Part shown: in pieces, positions 11,411 through 23,270 of the stretch | How positions within the stretch are numbered: position 1 is the first letter of the stretch | How the letters are laid out: each line of letters opens with the position of its first letter | NCBI GenBank assembly: GCA_903813345.2 | Contig: CAIIXF020000004.1 | Location: 15,385,196-15,449,195, forward strand | Length of the DNA stretch: 64,000 nt | Source: Owenia fusiformis | Taxonomy: Eukaryota; Annelida; Polychaeta; Sabellida; Oweniidae | Direction of reading: 5' to 3' | Position numbers and translations under genes: made by a program | Notes under the pieces: model-generated | What the model was told of the DNA's origin: nothing | The model's database searches: none | What the model saw: only the letters and a program-made list of their open reading frames with translations

Positions 11411-11535
11411 ATACATATGCTTCGTTCGGATTTGATTCAAAATGTCAAGGCTTATACCTTAAGATTGTATCGAGCAGAGGTCTTACAACCTTAAGGCATA
11501 AGCCTTTCCATTTTGCATCAAATCCGAACGAATGT
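11411..11535. repeat. Hairpin inverted repeat, only in first spacer copy
   Basis: CTTCGTTCGGATTTGATTCA near 11420 pairs with TGCATCAAATCCGAACGAA near 11515, with about 50-bp arms. In the paralogous spacer at 25425-25475 the right half is deleted. Confidence 0.6.
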
Positions 11536-12792
11536 ACAGACGGACGGACGGCTTTCCTATATACCCCTTGAACTTCGTTTGGTGGGATAATTAGACAACC
11601 GTAAAATCAACAGGGGGCTGACAGTAACTATTACTTGGGATAACGAATACATTGAACTCAATGACATGCAAACTTGTAATGCTGACTCCTGATGTTTGGT
11701 TTGCGGGAAAACGAGTTCCAAAAAGTTATTTGCTTGTACAGGTTGACCCAATAAAAACAGATAGAACTCTCCAAACATGAAACGATTTCTTTAATACAAA
11801 TGTAATCGGACTCATATTCTTCTCATGGTCAATTAAAAATGTGCCAACTTTTGAAAGAAATTAGATGTCAACTAAAGGGTATACATCGTTTTTTCAAACA
11901 CATTCTTTTGGCTTCTTGTTGCGCTGTATTTGGTGAGTATAGAGGTTAAGATCATTAATGGGTAAATCTCCCAGCAACTTTTAAGTCATCTCAAGGTACG
12001 ACCGACTGTACTATCTGAGTAATATTTCGGAACTACATTCAATGCAACCACACACAGTACAGTAGTATAGCTTACTTCTAGTCTACATCCGATAGGCTAA
12101 ATTTCCTGAAAACTCAGTTTATTTATCATTATGTCCCTCCTGTGGGGAAAAAACGGGAAATTTCAAGCACACAATTATTAACTTTTAGGAAACTTCCCAA
12201 AATAAGCATTATAACAATTCAATTAAGTAGTAAGAGGTAGTAGAGTAGTAAGACTAGAGGATATACTGTAGTCTAAGCTTACTTCAAGGTGTTCTCATAC
12301 CCCAATTCTAAGAAACCTCCCTAGACAGGTATTAGCTGATCATTTCTTTATTCATGTTTAACACTTCTCCTTTTTGCTCTTCCAACTCATTTTTGAATAT
12401 TTGAGCATGGTATCACATGTTATTCAATGCTTTTGACTGATCATTATGATGTTAGAATTCATCCAATGGAATTTCGTACTGCGTTTGAGGTGTTCTTGCT
12501 CAGAGACCAGAACTTTAAGTCACCTGATCTTTACTACTTAGGTGTTTAAGCATTGCCTATTCTTCATTTTCCAATTAAAGTATTGAATGTGACTTTGTTT
12601 TGTGTCTTCTTCGGAATTTCCCTTAGAATTTCTCATTAAATCTCAGACATGATTTTGTCTCAATGTCTATTTTCCGAAAATGGGACACATTCTAAGAAAG
12701 TAAAACCATCAATGGTATCACAAATGATCAATTTTATGTAACAAACTTGCTATCATATTATCATCCAGAGATTCTAGTTTGTGCGCATACAA

Positions 12793-15357
12793 AGGACGAG
12801 TGTCTTTAAGACCCTATATTAGCACCCAAGATATTTAGAAAAAATTGTACAGGATATCAAAGAAGAGACTATGTTTGATAACGAGATCCTAAAATTAGGT
12901 CATTTTGACCTTTATATTTCAAAATATAGGTCATTCTATTAACTTGTATAAAGTGACCTTTTCAAGGAAAAATTATTTTTTCACATCATTACTGTCACTG
13001 TTTCTATTTATTATCAAAATAATCATTATTTTCAGTCATTAAAGACTTTTTAATTGATCTTCTTGGTATTGTCCTACATAATAGTGACAAAGCATAATGG
13101 GCAACATTTGAAAACATATAAAATATAACAAGTCAAAAATGCAAACAAAATATTGAATGGTGATCTTCTTTAGGGGAGGCATCAAAAGATCAATGTCTGA
13201 TAGAAAACTAAATAAATCTAGTTTGGGGGGGGGAGGGGGTCAAAGCTATTTCAGTTTGCTATCCGACAAATTTCAACATTTGAATTTTTTTGAACTTCGA
13301 CTCGAAATGCCTTGGAATGGTTTAAAAATAAAGACTTTACCAGATGCCTTCTTCACCAAGATGCATGCAACATGGAATATTATGCCTATTGTTGTTGGCA
13401 CATGTTTTAAGAATCATGAATAAGTTATAGTACTACCCCCATAAAAGTCCAAATTGAGTCGCAAAAACATGTGAAACTCCGCGATCAACTTTCATTGTAT
13501 TTAGTTTTGAGGGGGAGGGGGGGGGTCCAACTCAAAACTAGATTTATTTAGTTTCCTATCAGACATTGAACTTTTGATGCCTCCCCTTATACTTCATTTA
13601 GATCAATTGTCTACAAAAAGGTTTATAAAACTATGTCAGAAAAGAATATTAAGTCTTTTTATTTTACATCACAATGAGAAAGAACAAGGGGCAATATTTA
13701 AAAACACACGGAGTAATTTAACACGTCAAAAATGCATATCAATCAATTATATATTGATCTGCTTTCCTTGAGATCATTTGCTCATATACAGTTTGTTTTA
13801 AAGTGGCAGTAAAATACTGAATTTATTATTGCACATCACAATGAGGAAGCACAAAGAGCAACATTTGAAAACATATAAAATATAACAATTTCGAAAAGGT
13901 TACATAACTGTTGATGAGCACATTCATGTGTTTGTTCATTATTATAAGAGATTCTATGGGCTATCATCATCTTCTCCAGATGACAACATTTCATACATAT
14001 CTTTTGATTTTAAAATGTCAAACTTTGTGCATTTCTTTATGCTTTTATACCCCTTGTGCCTACAACCCTACTCCCAACAAGGCATGTACAACACCATCCA
14101 GTGATTGCATCAATACTCTTACATACATCTGGATCTGGGTTACACTGCACCCATGTATAATGAGATTTAAAGGACACAAACCGATTACTGGACTTTTACA
14201 CAAATTAGGCCATATGTATCTTTTTAACAATGATGGTATATTTCCCATCCACTTGAAGATGGTCGTCTGTGTATCGTTAAGATTGGTTGGCTTGATCTCA
14301 AGAGAGTCCAATATGATTTAGATGTAACCCTCTGTCTCCATACAGGGGGTACTGGGAGATCGCAGTTCACTCATACAGTTCCGTTTGCTTTGGGCATTTT
14401 CTTAGCAAATGTTGTTTTCCTGCCTACTGATTGTGACTTACAGTATATTACTTCTTCTTTCTAAATATGAACATTGGTATGCATGATCAGCCAGTGAACT
14501 GTGATAATGTAAAAAAATATTCATAAACAAAAAATGGCGCCTGTCACATGAAGATGGAATGATTGTACAACAATCATCTCATATGAATGTATCGAAAGGA
14601 ATTGCATGTTATTATGTTGCTTAGAGCCATGGTAAAGATAGATGCTTCTCAAGAGGTCATGCTCCAGTGCAAGCATACATATTAGTTCGTGAAAAGATCA
14701 TATGAATAAGAAAATATACTCAAATATATAAAATACAACTGTCACAATCATTCTAAGGATTTCCAATATGGCTGACATCATTTTATTTCATGCTGAAAAT
14801 TGCAGAAAAGTTCCATTTTTGCACAACGCCTGGTCCTTACCTAGATTTTTACATATCTCAAGAAGTACCTTAGAAGTACACTTTTCCCTAACTACATATA
14901 ACTTTCTAGGTAAGAATCAGGCGTTATATGAACAAAGCAAGAGTTTATCATGACCTTCCTCTCTCGAAAAATAAGTAGGTCAACACAATTGCAAACATAA
15001 CTAATCCCTTCTCAATGACTTTTGAAATATGACTATTTATATGTACAAAATATTAATCCTATGAGTGTCTAGAGTGACACAATCAAACAATGGGACATCT
15101 GCCAAGTTGGGTTTATACATTCTGGAGACATTTTCTGAGATTGATAAAAAATTCACATTTTCACAGGAAGTGATACATACCTCCCAAATCAACCAAAATA
15201 TACATATATCAGTAATCTTGAATGCTTTTTATTGCTATTTCTTGAAAATATACATATTTATCTACAATTTGATCCTACATATCAAGGATATTAACGACAT
15301 TACATTTTTCAAAAAATGTTAAGAGACCCCAGGGGTGTCTATAGCCATTCGTTCTTT
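12793..15357. mobile_element. Degraded 2.5-kb DNA transposon at the A-B junction
   Basis: The B-C junction reads ATACAAAGGGTTAATAGG (near 26694), whereas here 2.5 kb separates ATACAAAG (12790) from GGTTAATAGG (15358), so this is an insertion or a sequence deleted in C. The two ends share a degenerate inverted repeat of the form CAAAGRACGARTG. An inverted, truncated second copy occupies 31838-33452. The strand opposite to + carries a decayed coding stretch (14311-14060 and neighbouring frames), better preserved in the second copy. A Harbinger MITE is nested at 13173-13586. Confidence 0.6.
13173..13586. mobile_element. PIF/Harbinger-type MITE (414 bp), TSD TTA
   Basis: This is the reverse-orientation sibling of the element at 3412-3824, with the same GGGGAGGCATCAAAAG ends and TTA duplicated at 13170-13172 and 13587-13589. 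The TWA target duplication fits the PIF/Harbinger superfamily. The frame 13157-13423 is element sequence. Confidence 0.85.
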
Positions 15358-15599
15358 GGGTTAATAGGATAGGTGTTTAAGAAAATTTTGAACTTTTACA
15401 AGGTTCTCTGGGTCACCCCGTATACTTTTTCAAAATCCAGTTGGAAATACTCCAAAGTGATTATGTGAACCGTTCAAACGTAAATGCTTTTTGGCACAAG
15501 ATCGATCAATTGCATTTGGGCATAAGTCATCTAACCGTTTAACTGGCTAGTCAGAAATTTATCAGCAAGAAAACGCCTAGCACGGACAGACAATCCAGG

Positions 15600-15663
15600 A
15601 TGCAATACTTTACATGTGCGCTCGCTCTGCTTACGCTTTTTGCTGTAGGGTCATTAGCTGGAG
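15600..15663 (+). CDS. ShK gene copy B, signal-peptide exon 1
   Basis: ATG at 15600 opens a hydrophobic leader (MQYFTCALALLTLFAVGSLA) with a small-residue cleavage region at its end, then the donor GTAAGT at 15664. The 64-nt exon ends in phase 1. The equivalent exon of copy C differs by two residues. Confidence 0.82.
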
Positions 15664-18340
15664 GTAAGTCTTCTTTATCTCTCGATTGACATGAAACATG
15701 CTATCTTGAAACCCTTTTCTTTGTTTTTTAGTCTTTTGGCAAAGGCTATTTAGCAGTTTGCATGGTGAAATATTTGGAATCTAGATTCTTGTTGGTTTAG
15801 CTGAAATGGAAGGTTGATCAGTATTGAGCGAATTTTGTCAAAGTTTAAATGAGATTAACCCCACTTGGTTTCATCCTGCTGTTAAGGTATTTCGGTTGAG
15901 CAAATCACTGAATCCTGTTACCAAATGAATCTTGAGTCTTTTATACAGCATATGGAATACCATCTGTAGGTAAAATGACATTAAGGTGGTAAAGAGAAGA
16001 GAAACAAATATACCTTTCCTCTGACATTTCGAATTTTGCGAATCGTGTCGACTCTTTGATCACACACTTGATAAAGTAGGCGATCACTGTACATACAGTG
16101 GTATAAGGTTCTTGTAAGTTTTGTAACTATTTGATCACCAATAATCCAACAGAAATAATTAAGTTTCTTTTGAAAAAAATTTCATATGCACTGGCTTTAT
16201 TTGTCAATTAAGCAAAATCAAGATAAGAATCAAATCAGCTCAAATAATCACTCAAAATTATGGACACTGCAAACAGCCAGTAAATCACCAAAGCTCAAAC
16301 ACTTTCGTTGCCTTCCCGGGCATACTGGCTCTCTTGCTATGCATACTGTGTCTTCAAAATGATTCTCCGTGGGCTTCAAACGGTCATTTTGGCTTACCCA
16401 ACTGATCACTCCATTAAATCCACTGGCTGTGTTCAATATTATCTCAAAACTATATATGAGATTAATGTTGATGACACGACTTTCCCAAATGGCGACCTCC
16501 AGATAAAAGTAAATAAATTAGAAATGGAAACAGTTTAGTGAATTTGAAACTAGTACAAAGTTACCTTATTCTTCGGCCACGGTGAATTGGCTAGAGATTC
16601 GAGTAAGTACAAAGTAATTATACCTGATTTTCGAAATTACAAGCAAGAGCAATGTATCAGGTAAGGACAAATGATATAAATATAAATAAATGACGAGCAT
16701 GATCGTCACACCATGAATCTTTGTGCAAACGTTATCGATGTTTTAGCGATCATTATCTGACCTTTTTGACCTCATGAATACAGTCCTTTGACTTTTATTT
16801 TTCAGATGTCGAGCTTTTAAAGCGTCTCCTCACTGAGTTGGAAATAGAACTTGAAGAAAGAAACGAACCCAACAAATACGAAAGAAAGGCAAGAGGTAAA
16901 CATGGTTCGCTCCGCTTCCACTACATAACGGGGAACATTTGAATTAGTATTAGAATACCTGATATCTGTAACGTTATACCAATCGGCCAGAATCCAATCA
17001 CAACGTCGTAGCAAACAAATTCCTTTTTTCTTGAGTCAATCAAAGAGTCGATATTCCAATAAGGTTAATTTTTTATGAAGGAATTTATTGTCTGGAGTCA
17101 ACTATTATTTGTACAAATCATTTTGTTTGTTTGTTTTTCTTATGGTAGAACTTCATTGTCTACCAAAATTTTCTACAATTCAGATTTTCTTGACTGAAAA
17201 ACATTTAAGTGAAAGAACATCTGACATAGAACCCCAGTGTAGAACAAAACTTTAGAAAATAAGAAAGTTTGGCCGGTTGGTTATTTCTAAAAAATGTTTT
17301 AATTTAACGTTGCTTACGATAAGAAAATTACACAATTCAGGTACCAAGCCCTGCAGAACACTACAACTTAGAGATGATTGTCTAGATTCATTATTGTTAA
17401 TGGTGACATATTGCACTTTTTGTTTACGGTTTTTTAAATAGCTTTCAAACCAGGACTTAGCTGTTCCTCTGATGCCATAAAATTCAAGTTGATGTATCAA
17501 AATGTCATGATTAATTGTTCTACCTGAACTGTTTGACACAAGACAATATGACTAAAACAATATGACTATTCTCGTATTTTAAATTTTATTAAACACAATA
17601 AGCAATGTTAAGAACAAAACCGGGGCTCTCAAACAAATTACAAGTTGTTTATTTTATTACAGCAAAGTGTGTGAGTGCGATTAAAGATGGGGATGATAAA
17701 TTCAAAATCTTCATTTCATTTTTTATCAAAATTAATGTTATTGTTCTTTACTATATTTATAATGACACTATTGCACAAACGAAAATGAATTAAGAGAAAC
17801 TTTCATTAAAAAGGTTGCATTTTTTTGTAAAAATTGGGTCAACATTAAAATTCTGAAGGAGATGTAGATGAATGTATTATAGACTGATACTCTGACTTTA
17901 GAGTCGAGTTCTAAAATGAAGGGGATCATCATGAGAAATCATGGCCTTCTATTAGCTTCACACTAGTATGCATATTTCTTGTTGAAGATAGAAAGTATCA
18001 GAATGGGAGTGGATAGAGTTGATTGAAAGCAAGTTTTATAAATGTAGAAATGTAGAATATACCCAAAACAAATTATTTTCGCATTTGATCAGTAAACGTG
18101 AAGATCGTAATTTAAGTGTTTGTTCCCTATTTGTCATTTATTACTTCGACCGAACAAAATATCTACAATTTACTATAATTCTGGTAGTGCAATTGTATAG
18201 CGTATGTACATTTTATTTCAGAAATGTGTAAGGACGACAAAGGATTGTGGTATTGTGGTGTCGCGAAGTTGGTGAAGTTGAAGTGTAAATATAACGCCTG
18301 GGTGAAACGTGGATGCAAGAAAACATGCAACCTTTGTTGA
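15600..18340 (+). CDS. ShK gene copy B (exons 15600-15663, 16806-16895, 18222-18340)
   Basis: This gene model joins a signal-peptide exon, a charged exon and the terminal ShK exon. All junctions are phase 1, giving 273 nt, or 90 residues, with a single ShK domain. The two internal ShK exons present in A and C are missing because a deletion of about 3 kb fuses the start of the first ShK exon (17663-17700) to intron sequence that lies downstream of the second ShK exon in copy A. Without a donor the remnant exon would normally be skipped. It is a secreted cysteine-rich peptide of unknown target; the downstream AATAAA has decayed, so expression is uncertain. Confidence 0.65.
16806..16895 (+). CDS. 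ShK gene copy B, charged/helical exon 2
   Basis: The acceptor TTTTTCAG ends at 16805 and the donor GTAAAC begins at 16896. The 90-nt exon is phase 1-1 and encodes VELLKRLLTELEIELEERN followed by a lysine/arginine-rich tail ending ERKAR, a possible basic processing site. It is five codons longer than the equivalent exon of copy A. Confidence 0.75.
17341..17539 (-). pseudogene. LINE RT fragment, copy B
   Basis: The same RT fragment as at 2965-3339 is cut after the SVLQG motif by a deletion that joins it to upstream intron sequence at 17340/17341. Copy C has the identical breakpoint (28704/28705), so B and C share this deletion. Confidence 0.75.
17663..17700 (+). pseudogene. Truncated first ShK exon, copy B
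   Basis: The acceptor and the first 38 nt match the copy A exon at 3879. At 17700/17701 the sequence jumps to intron DNA equivalent to A position about 6950. Only one of six cysteines remains and the donor is gone. Read through, the frame stops near 17791. Confidence 0.8.
18222..18340 (+). CDS. ShK gene copy B, terminal ShK domain exon
   Basis: The acceptor TTTATTTCAG ends at 18221 and TGA is at 18338-18340. Cysteine spacing is C-x8-C-x9-C-x9-C-x3-C-x2-C. The loop between cysteines 2 and 3 (GVAKLVKLK) is longer and unrelated to that of A or C, although WVKRGC and KKTCNLC are shared. Confidence 0.78.
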
Positions 18341-18665
18341 ATATGTACAAAATGTACTGACTGAATGAATGAGTAGACTCCGGACAATTGAACACCCAAA
18401 GATTATACTCTTTCGTCTTTCCCCGTTTAAAAAAATGTAAAAGAGCCTTAAAAATGAAGTTTATTTGTAATTATAAAATTCTATAGGAAAAAAATACATC
18501 TGAGATACATGAATTTCATTGATTTCATTCGTCATGTTCGTATCTGGTGTCCATGCTTGGATCTATGCAAGGCAGTCGACAATTTGTTTATCTTTCACGC
18601 ACATGACCTACTAACGATTGTTATTATCCCATCGAACGAAGTTCGGAGGGATATAGGGAACGCCT

Positions 18666-18727
18666 CCGTCCGTCCGTCCGTCCGTACGTACGTCCGTCCG
18701 TACGTCCGTCCGTCCGTCCGTCTGTCC
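18666..18727. repeat. CGTC/CGTA microsatellite
   Basis: Runs of CCGT with CGTA variants form a tetranucleotide repeat of about 60 bp near the left end of the tandem-repeat element. Confidence 0.85.
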
Positions 18728-18759
18728 GGGTAATAACTCAAATACCGTAGGCCCGATTT

Positions 18760-20290
18760 TGTTCATATTTTGTACACATATACCCTATGGGGGTAGAAGT
18801 TCTGCTCGAAAGCCGATTTTCAAAATGGCCGCTCATTTCAAAATGGCGGCCATTTTAGTGCCGATTTTACAATATGTAAAACTGTAATAGCAATATGTTT
18901 TAAGTGTAAAAAAATTTTAAAGGATATTAATAAAGCTACAAATGTAGGTATTAAAAAAGCACATGGCAGCCATCTTGAAAAATGGCGGCCTTTACTCGTT
19001 ATTTTACGATTTTTGCTGTAACTCCAAAAGTAGTGGAGCGATTTTGTTCATATTTGGTATGTGAATACTATAAGCATGGCACACTGTCCTATGACACTTT
19101 TGGTAGAAGGCGGCCATTTTGAAAAAAAATTTGAAAGATGGCCGCCATTTTAACATATTTTACTATAACTCGAAAAGTAGTGGAGCGATTTTGTTCATAT
19201 TTGGTATGTGAATACTATAAGCATGGCACACTGTCCTATGACACTTTTGGTAGAAGGCGGCCATTTTGAAATTTTTTTTGAAAAATGGCCGCCATTTTAA
19301 CATATTTTACTATAACTCGAAAAGTAGTGGAGCGATTTTGTTCATATTTGGTATGTGAATACTATAAGCATGGCACACTGTCCAATGACACTTTTGGTAG
19401 AAGGCGGCCATTTTGAAAAATGGCCGCCATTTTAACGTATTTTACTATAACTCGAAAAGTAGGGAAGCAATTTTGTTCATATTTGGTATGTGAATACTAT
19501 AAGCATGGCACACTGTCCTATGACACTTTTGGTAGAAGGCAGCCATTTTGAAAAAATTTTGAAAAATGGCCGCCATTTTAACGTTTTTTACAATAACTCG
19601 AAAAGTAGTGAAGCAATTTTGTTCATATTTGGTATGTGAATACTATAAGCATGTCACATTGTCTAATGACACTTTTGGTAGAAGGTGGCCATTTTGAAAA
19701 ATGGCTGCCATTTTAACATATTTTACTATAACTCGAAAAGTAGTTCAGCGATTTTGTTCATATTTGGTATGTTTCATATTTTATATGTGAATACTATAAG
19801 CATGGCACACTGTCTAATGACACTTTGGGTAGTAGGCGGCCATTTTAAAAAATGACCACCATTTTTACGTTTTTACTATAACTTGAAAAGTAGTTCAGTG
19901 ATTTTGTTCATATTTGGTATGTTTCATATTTTATATGTGAATACTATAAGCATGGCACACTGCCTAATGACACTTTGGGTAGTAGGCGGCCATTTTGAAA
20001 AATGACCACCATTTTTACGTTTTTACTATAACTTGAAAAGTAGTGAAGCGATTTTGTTCATATTTGATATGTGAATACTCACGAGCCTTGCAAACTGTCT
20101 CATGACACTTCGGATAGTAGGCGGCCATTTTAAAAAATGGCTGTCATTTTTACATTTTTTACTTATTTAACAAGTACATGTGTGCGATTTTTCAAAATTT
20201 TTATAGGTGGCTACTAAAAGCATATTATTTCTTCTGATGACAACTTGGCTAACCATTTTGAAAATGGTGGCCTTTCTGGTGTGTTGTTTT
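18760..20290. repeat. Satellite array, about 145-bp units x about 9
   Basis: The words GGCCATTTTGAAAA, AAAATGGCCGCCATTTT and ATACTATAAGCATGGCACACTG recur at spacings of roughly 140 to 155 bp. The central units are nearly identical and the edge units diverged, as expected for unequal exchange. Confidence 0.85.
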
Positions 20291-21003
20291 ATGATATTTG
20301 CTATATATTTCGTTTGTAAAAATGCCAGCCATTTCTGTTCGATGGGATTCGCTACGCTTTGGCGTTGCCGTTGTTCTGGTTTGTAACAGTCTTAGACATA
20401 TTATATGTCTCTGTTTGTAAACATATTTTGAAAAGGCATCATATCTTTCTTTGGCTATATCTGGCCAAACCACATAAAAACATAAAAAATACATTGCAAA
20501 ATTGCAGATAGTTTTAATCTTGACCTTTATTGATGAATGATTCAAATTTAGAAACACCGTTGACGACCAACGGCGTAGCGCCATATACGCATTAAACGCC
20601 ATGGCGTACTCTCAAAATTTAGAAAACAGTTGATTCTTAGCTTTATATTGACTTGCCTCACACTTTAAACATACATATTAGTTAGTCCATAAAAATCGGA
20701 ATTTTGTATCATAAAACGCCCCAAAACGCTTCAAACGCAATCTCATTTTCAAATTTTTTTTGGGGAGAATACCCTTGAACTCCATTGCCGTACTTTTTAG
20801 TTAAACCTTGATATCCCATCCTTCTGCGAGTTAAAAATATCTATTTGTATCACTATTAATCTGTTTATCAAGAATATTGACATCAGAGACAATGTATATC
20901 AATATGCCAGAATTGGAAAAATTTAAGTGCAAATACTAAATGAATAATTCATGCAAAACGTTTGAAACATATCCTCCAAAACGTGGCTTACTTTCTTTTT
21001 ATA

Positions 21004-21641
21004 GTAGCCTGGCCAGAACAAGTCATGCCTCTCTATTTTCTCAATAACTTTCTCAATTTTGAATATTTTTTCATGAAATTTTCACAGAACAAACTTTAAA
21101 AAATTCCTAACATACAAATTTTTTTATATGGTAAATGCCTCATTAATTTCATTGTTACAACCTTTTAAAAAATAATGTCATATTCTGTTGATGGGTCATT
21201 TTTGTCGCCATTTGAAAGCATCTTTTATCTCCATCAAGTATGACAATAGGCGAGTAGTAATGCCTTTTATGGGACGAGCAGTATAGAGGCTTGGGATCAT
21301 GAGGTCTTGAAATAGTATGGTGGATTTAGAACACTAAAAAAGATAAATGATCCCCTATTAAAGACTGCAATCAAATTTGTAGACCATATTAGGACAAAAC
21401 GTAATAGGAGATTTTTCGTATCTTTTTAGAAAAATGGCGACAAAAATGACCCATCAACAGAATATGACATTATTTTTTAAAAGGTTGTAATAATGAAATT
21501 AATGAGGCATTTACCATATAAAAAGATTTGTATGTTAGGAATTTTTTAAAGTTTGTTCTGTGAAAATTTCATGAAAAAATATTCAAAATTGAGAAAGTTA
21601 TTGAGAAAATAGAGAGGCATGAATTGTTCTGGCCAGGCTAC
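21004..21641. mobile_element. Foldback MITE, duplicate of 8374-9012
   Basis: It has the same GTAGCCTGGCCAGAACA termini, TA flanks (21002-21003 and 21642-21643) and arm structure as the first-spacer copy; it was carried by the segmental duplication rather than by independent insertion. Confidence 0.75.
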
Positions 21642-21850
21642 TAGTTACTCAAAGTTACTGAGCAACCAATTTTGACACTTCAGTTGTGTTGGTGTAGTTG
21701 TACATATATCTGCCAAATTCATGCTGAGCACAGCTTAATGGGTTCAATTTTATAATCTCTATACATGACCCTGATGACGAACTGTCAGATTCAAAAAAAG
21801 AAATCCAAACCATAAACACACGGTCCTAACTTCAACCGTTAATTTGAATT

Positions 21851-23270
21851 TTTGACCCACCGGATGTTTGAAAATCAAAGATTACGAGTCTCATACTGTA
21901 CCGATTTTCTTCAAACTTGTTCCTTTCAAAGCATAACAAAAAATCCCTTTCTGATGGTCCTTTATTCTCTTAAACAGAATCCCTACTTCCAGGGGCATTT
22001 TGGTCCCCAGCTGTAAGAAGGCCTTCTAACAGCTGGGGACCAAAACGCTGCTAGAACGAGAGACTCGTTACAATATAGTAATGCACCGACAGAAAGGCTT
22101 TGCTCAATGTGAAAATTAAAAGTGAAGCAACTTTTTCTGATATTTCCTACATCACTGGTGATCCATTCGATTACGAACCGTCTCGGTAACAAAATTTCGG
22201 AATATCGAAGGTACGATTTTTTCGAAATTTTTTCGTGTTTCGAAAAACAGTTAAGTATGACGCGGTATCGCCGCCAGAACCGCTGATTTTTATTCCCGCG
22301 ATTGATTTTAATTAATAGGAATCGCACGTCTGCATTAGTATCCGCCCGGAAAATTGTGTTACCGTCGCCCAATGATACCCAACCAATGGGGTAGTACAAA
22401 AATGCGGCCTAATATTGTTAAGTTCGCCCGTGTCATATTAACAAATGAAAGCCATCGTCACAACTCGACAAGAGGTTCACCACATGTTATCTCCAGCCCT
22501 CAAAGAAAGTACATGCAATTTTTATGATAACTGAAGTTTATATCGTCATAATGTTGTTAAAAACTGATCATTAAGCATCTGAAATACAAATATATAGTAT
22601 CGTAAATAAGTCGTAAGTGTTATTGCTCCATTTGGTTAATATAGTTTTCAATGAAAATAAGCAGATGAGTTAATGATAGCAAATTTGATAGGAATTCTTT
22701 CTCATCGTGGAGAAATAAATCATTATATCATCAGGAATTTTATTAAAACTCATTTTTGCATGCGATATAATACCATATTAAACTTATATTTCACATCTAA
22801 TTTTCGCGTTTTCGCGAGGTATACAGTAATCAGTAATTGTGAAAATAAAATGCATGTCTATTAGATGTTTTAATATAAATACGTCGGACTAATTTTTAGG
22901 CAACAGATAGAAGAACGTACACTGACACAGCGTTTAATTGGTTTTGCCCTTTCGCTTTTCTAAATCGACTCATGATGCCCTGTCTCGGTCGTAACTTATG
23001 TAAAGATAAACATTTAAAAGTTTTTTTCAGTTCAAGAGATATAAAATAAAAAATGACTTTATGAATTTTATATTATTCAATTTTGTTTATTGTTCTTTTA
23101 ATGTTAGACATAATTCTGTTTATGTTGTTTTGGTTTTAATTTTTGCAAGGGATGACTTGAACGGGGTTCATTAATGCATCATTAGAAACGTTCCTCTAAG
23201 CCTAAGGAATTTCAAGCTTAGTAACCCGAGCTCAAGGGCTTGAGAAAAGTTATTCAATTATTTCAGTTGT
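21851..23270. other. Block private to the second spacer copy
   Basis: In the first spacer TTTGAATT joins directly to ATTATAAATGGG (near 9222). Here 1420 bp intervene with no target duplication, so it is either an insertion here or a deletion there. It contains a 48-bp palindrome (21998-22045) and inverted pieces of repeats found near 10240 and 57660-57720. No gene is seen. Confidence 0.65.
21998..22045. repeat. 48-bp near-perfect palindrome
   Basis: The left half TTTTGGTCCCCAGCTGT plus AAGAAGG is matched by its complement with one mismatch in 24. It could form a cruciform or a strong RNA hairpin. Confidence 0.85.

Larger units (their letters stand above)
7629..12796. repeat. Duplicated intergenic spacer, first copy
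   Basis: This segment aligns nearly base for base with 20381-26699 apart from private insertions in the second copy (21851-23270) and small indels. It contains two inverted-repeat elements (8374-9012 and 9911-10023) and a dispersed repeat at 10160-10390. Frames such as 10568-10789, 10895-11146 and 11557-11778 (minus) have diverged counterparts in the second copy but show no recognisable domain, so they are not called as genes. Confidence 0.75.
18625..20380. mobile_element. Tandem-repeat element, Helentron/HINE-like candidate
   Basis: Comparison with spacer copy A (GTTATTTGTAACAG near 7758) shows a precise 1756-bp insertion between T and T without target duplication. The left end is TATCCCATCGAACGAAG, with CTGTTCGATGGGATTC near 20337 as a subterminal inverted match. 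A CGTC/CGTA microsatellite (18666-18727) follows the left end. About nine units of 140-155 bp then follow, each containing GGCGGCCATTTT, ACTATAACTCGAAAAGTAG and TTGTTCATATTTGGTATGTG. A T/T insertion without duplication plus an internal minisatellite is reminiscent of Helentron-derived elements; this class call is inference. Confidence 0.55.

Noticed and set aside
11557-11778. Minus-strand frame with a counterpart at 25419-25652
   Set aside because: It is retained in both spacers but has no recognised domain, and its ends differ; duplication alone explains it. A dN/dS test of the two copies would be decisive.
13157-13423. 88-residue frame, similar to the minus-strand frame at 3577-3852
   Set aside because: Both are translations of the Harbinger MITE pair in opposite orientations.
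16308-16538. 76-residue frame repeated at 27672-27902
   Set aside because: It is near-identical only because the locus was recently duplicated, lies in intron 1, and copy A does not preserve it.
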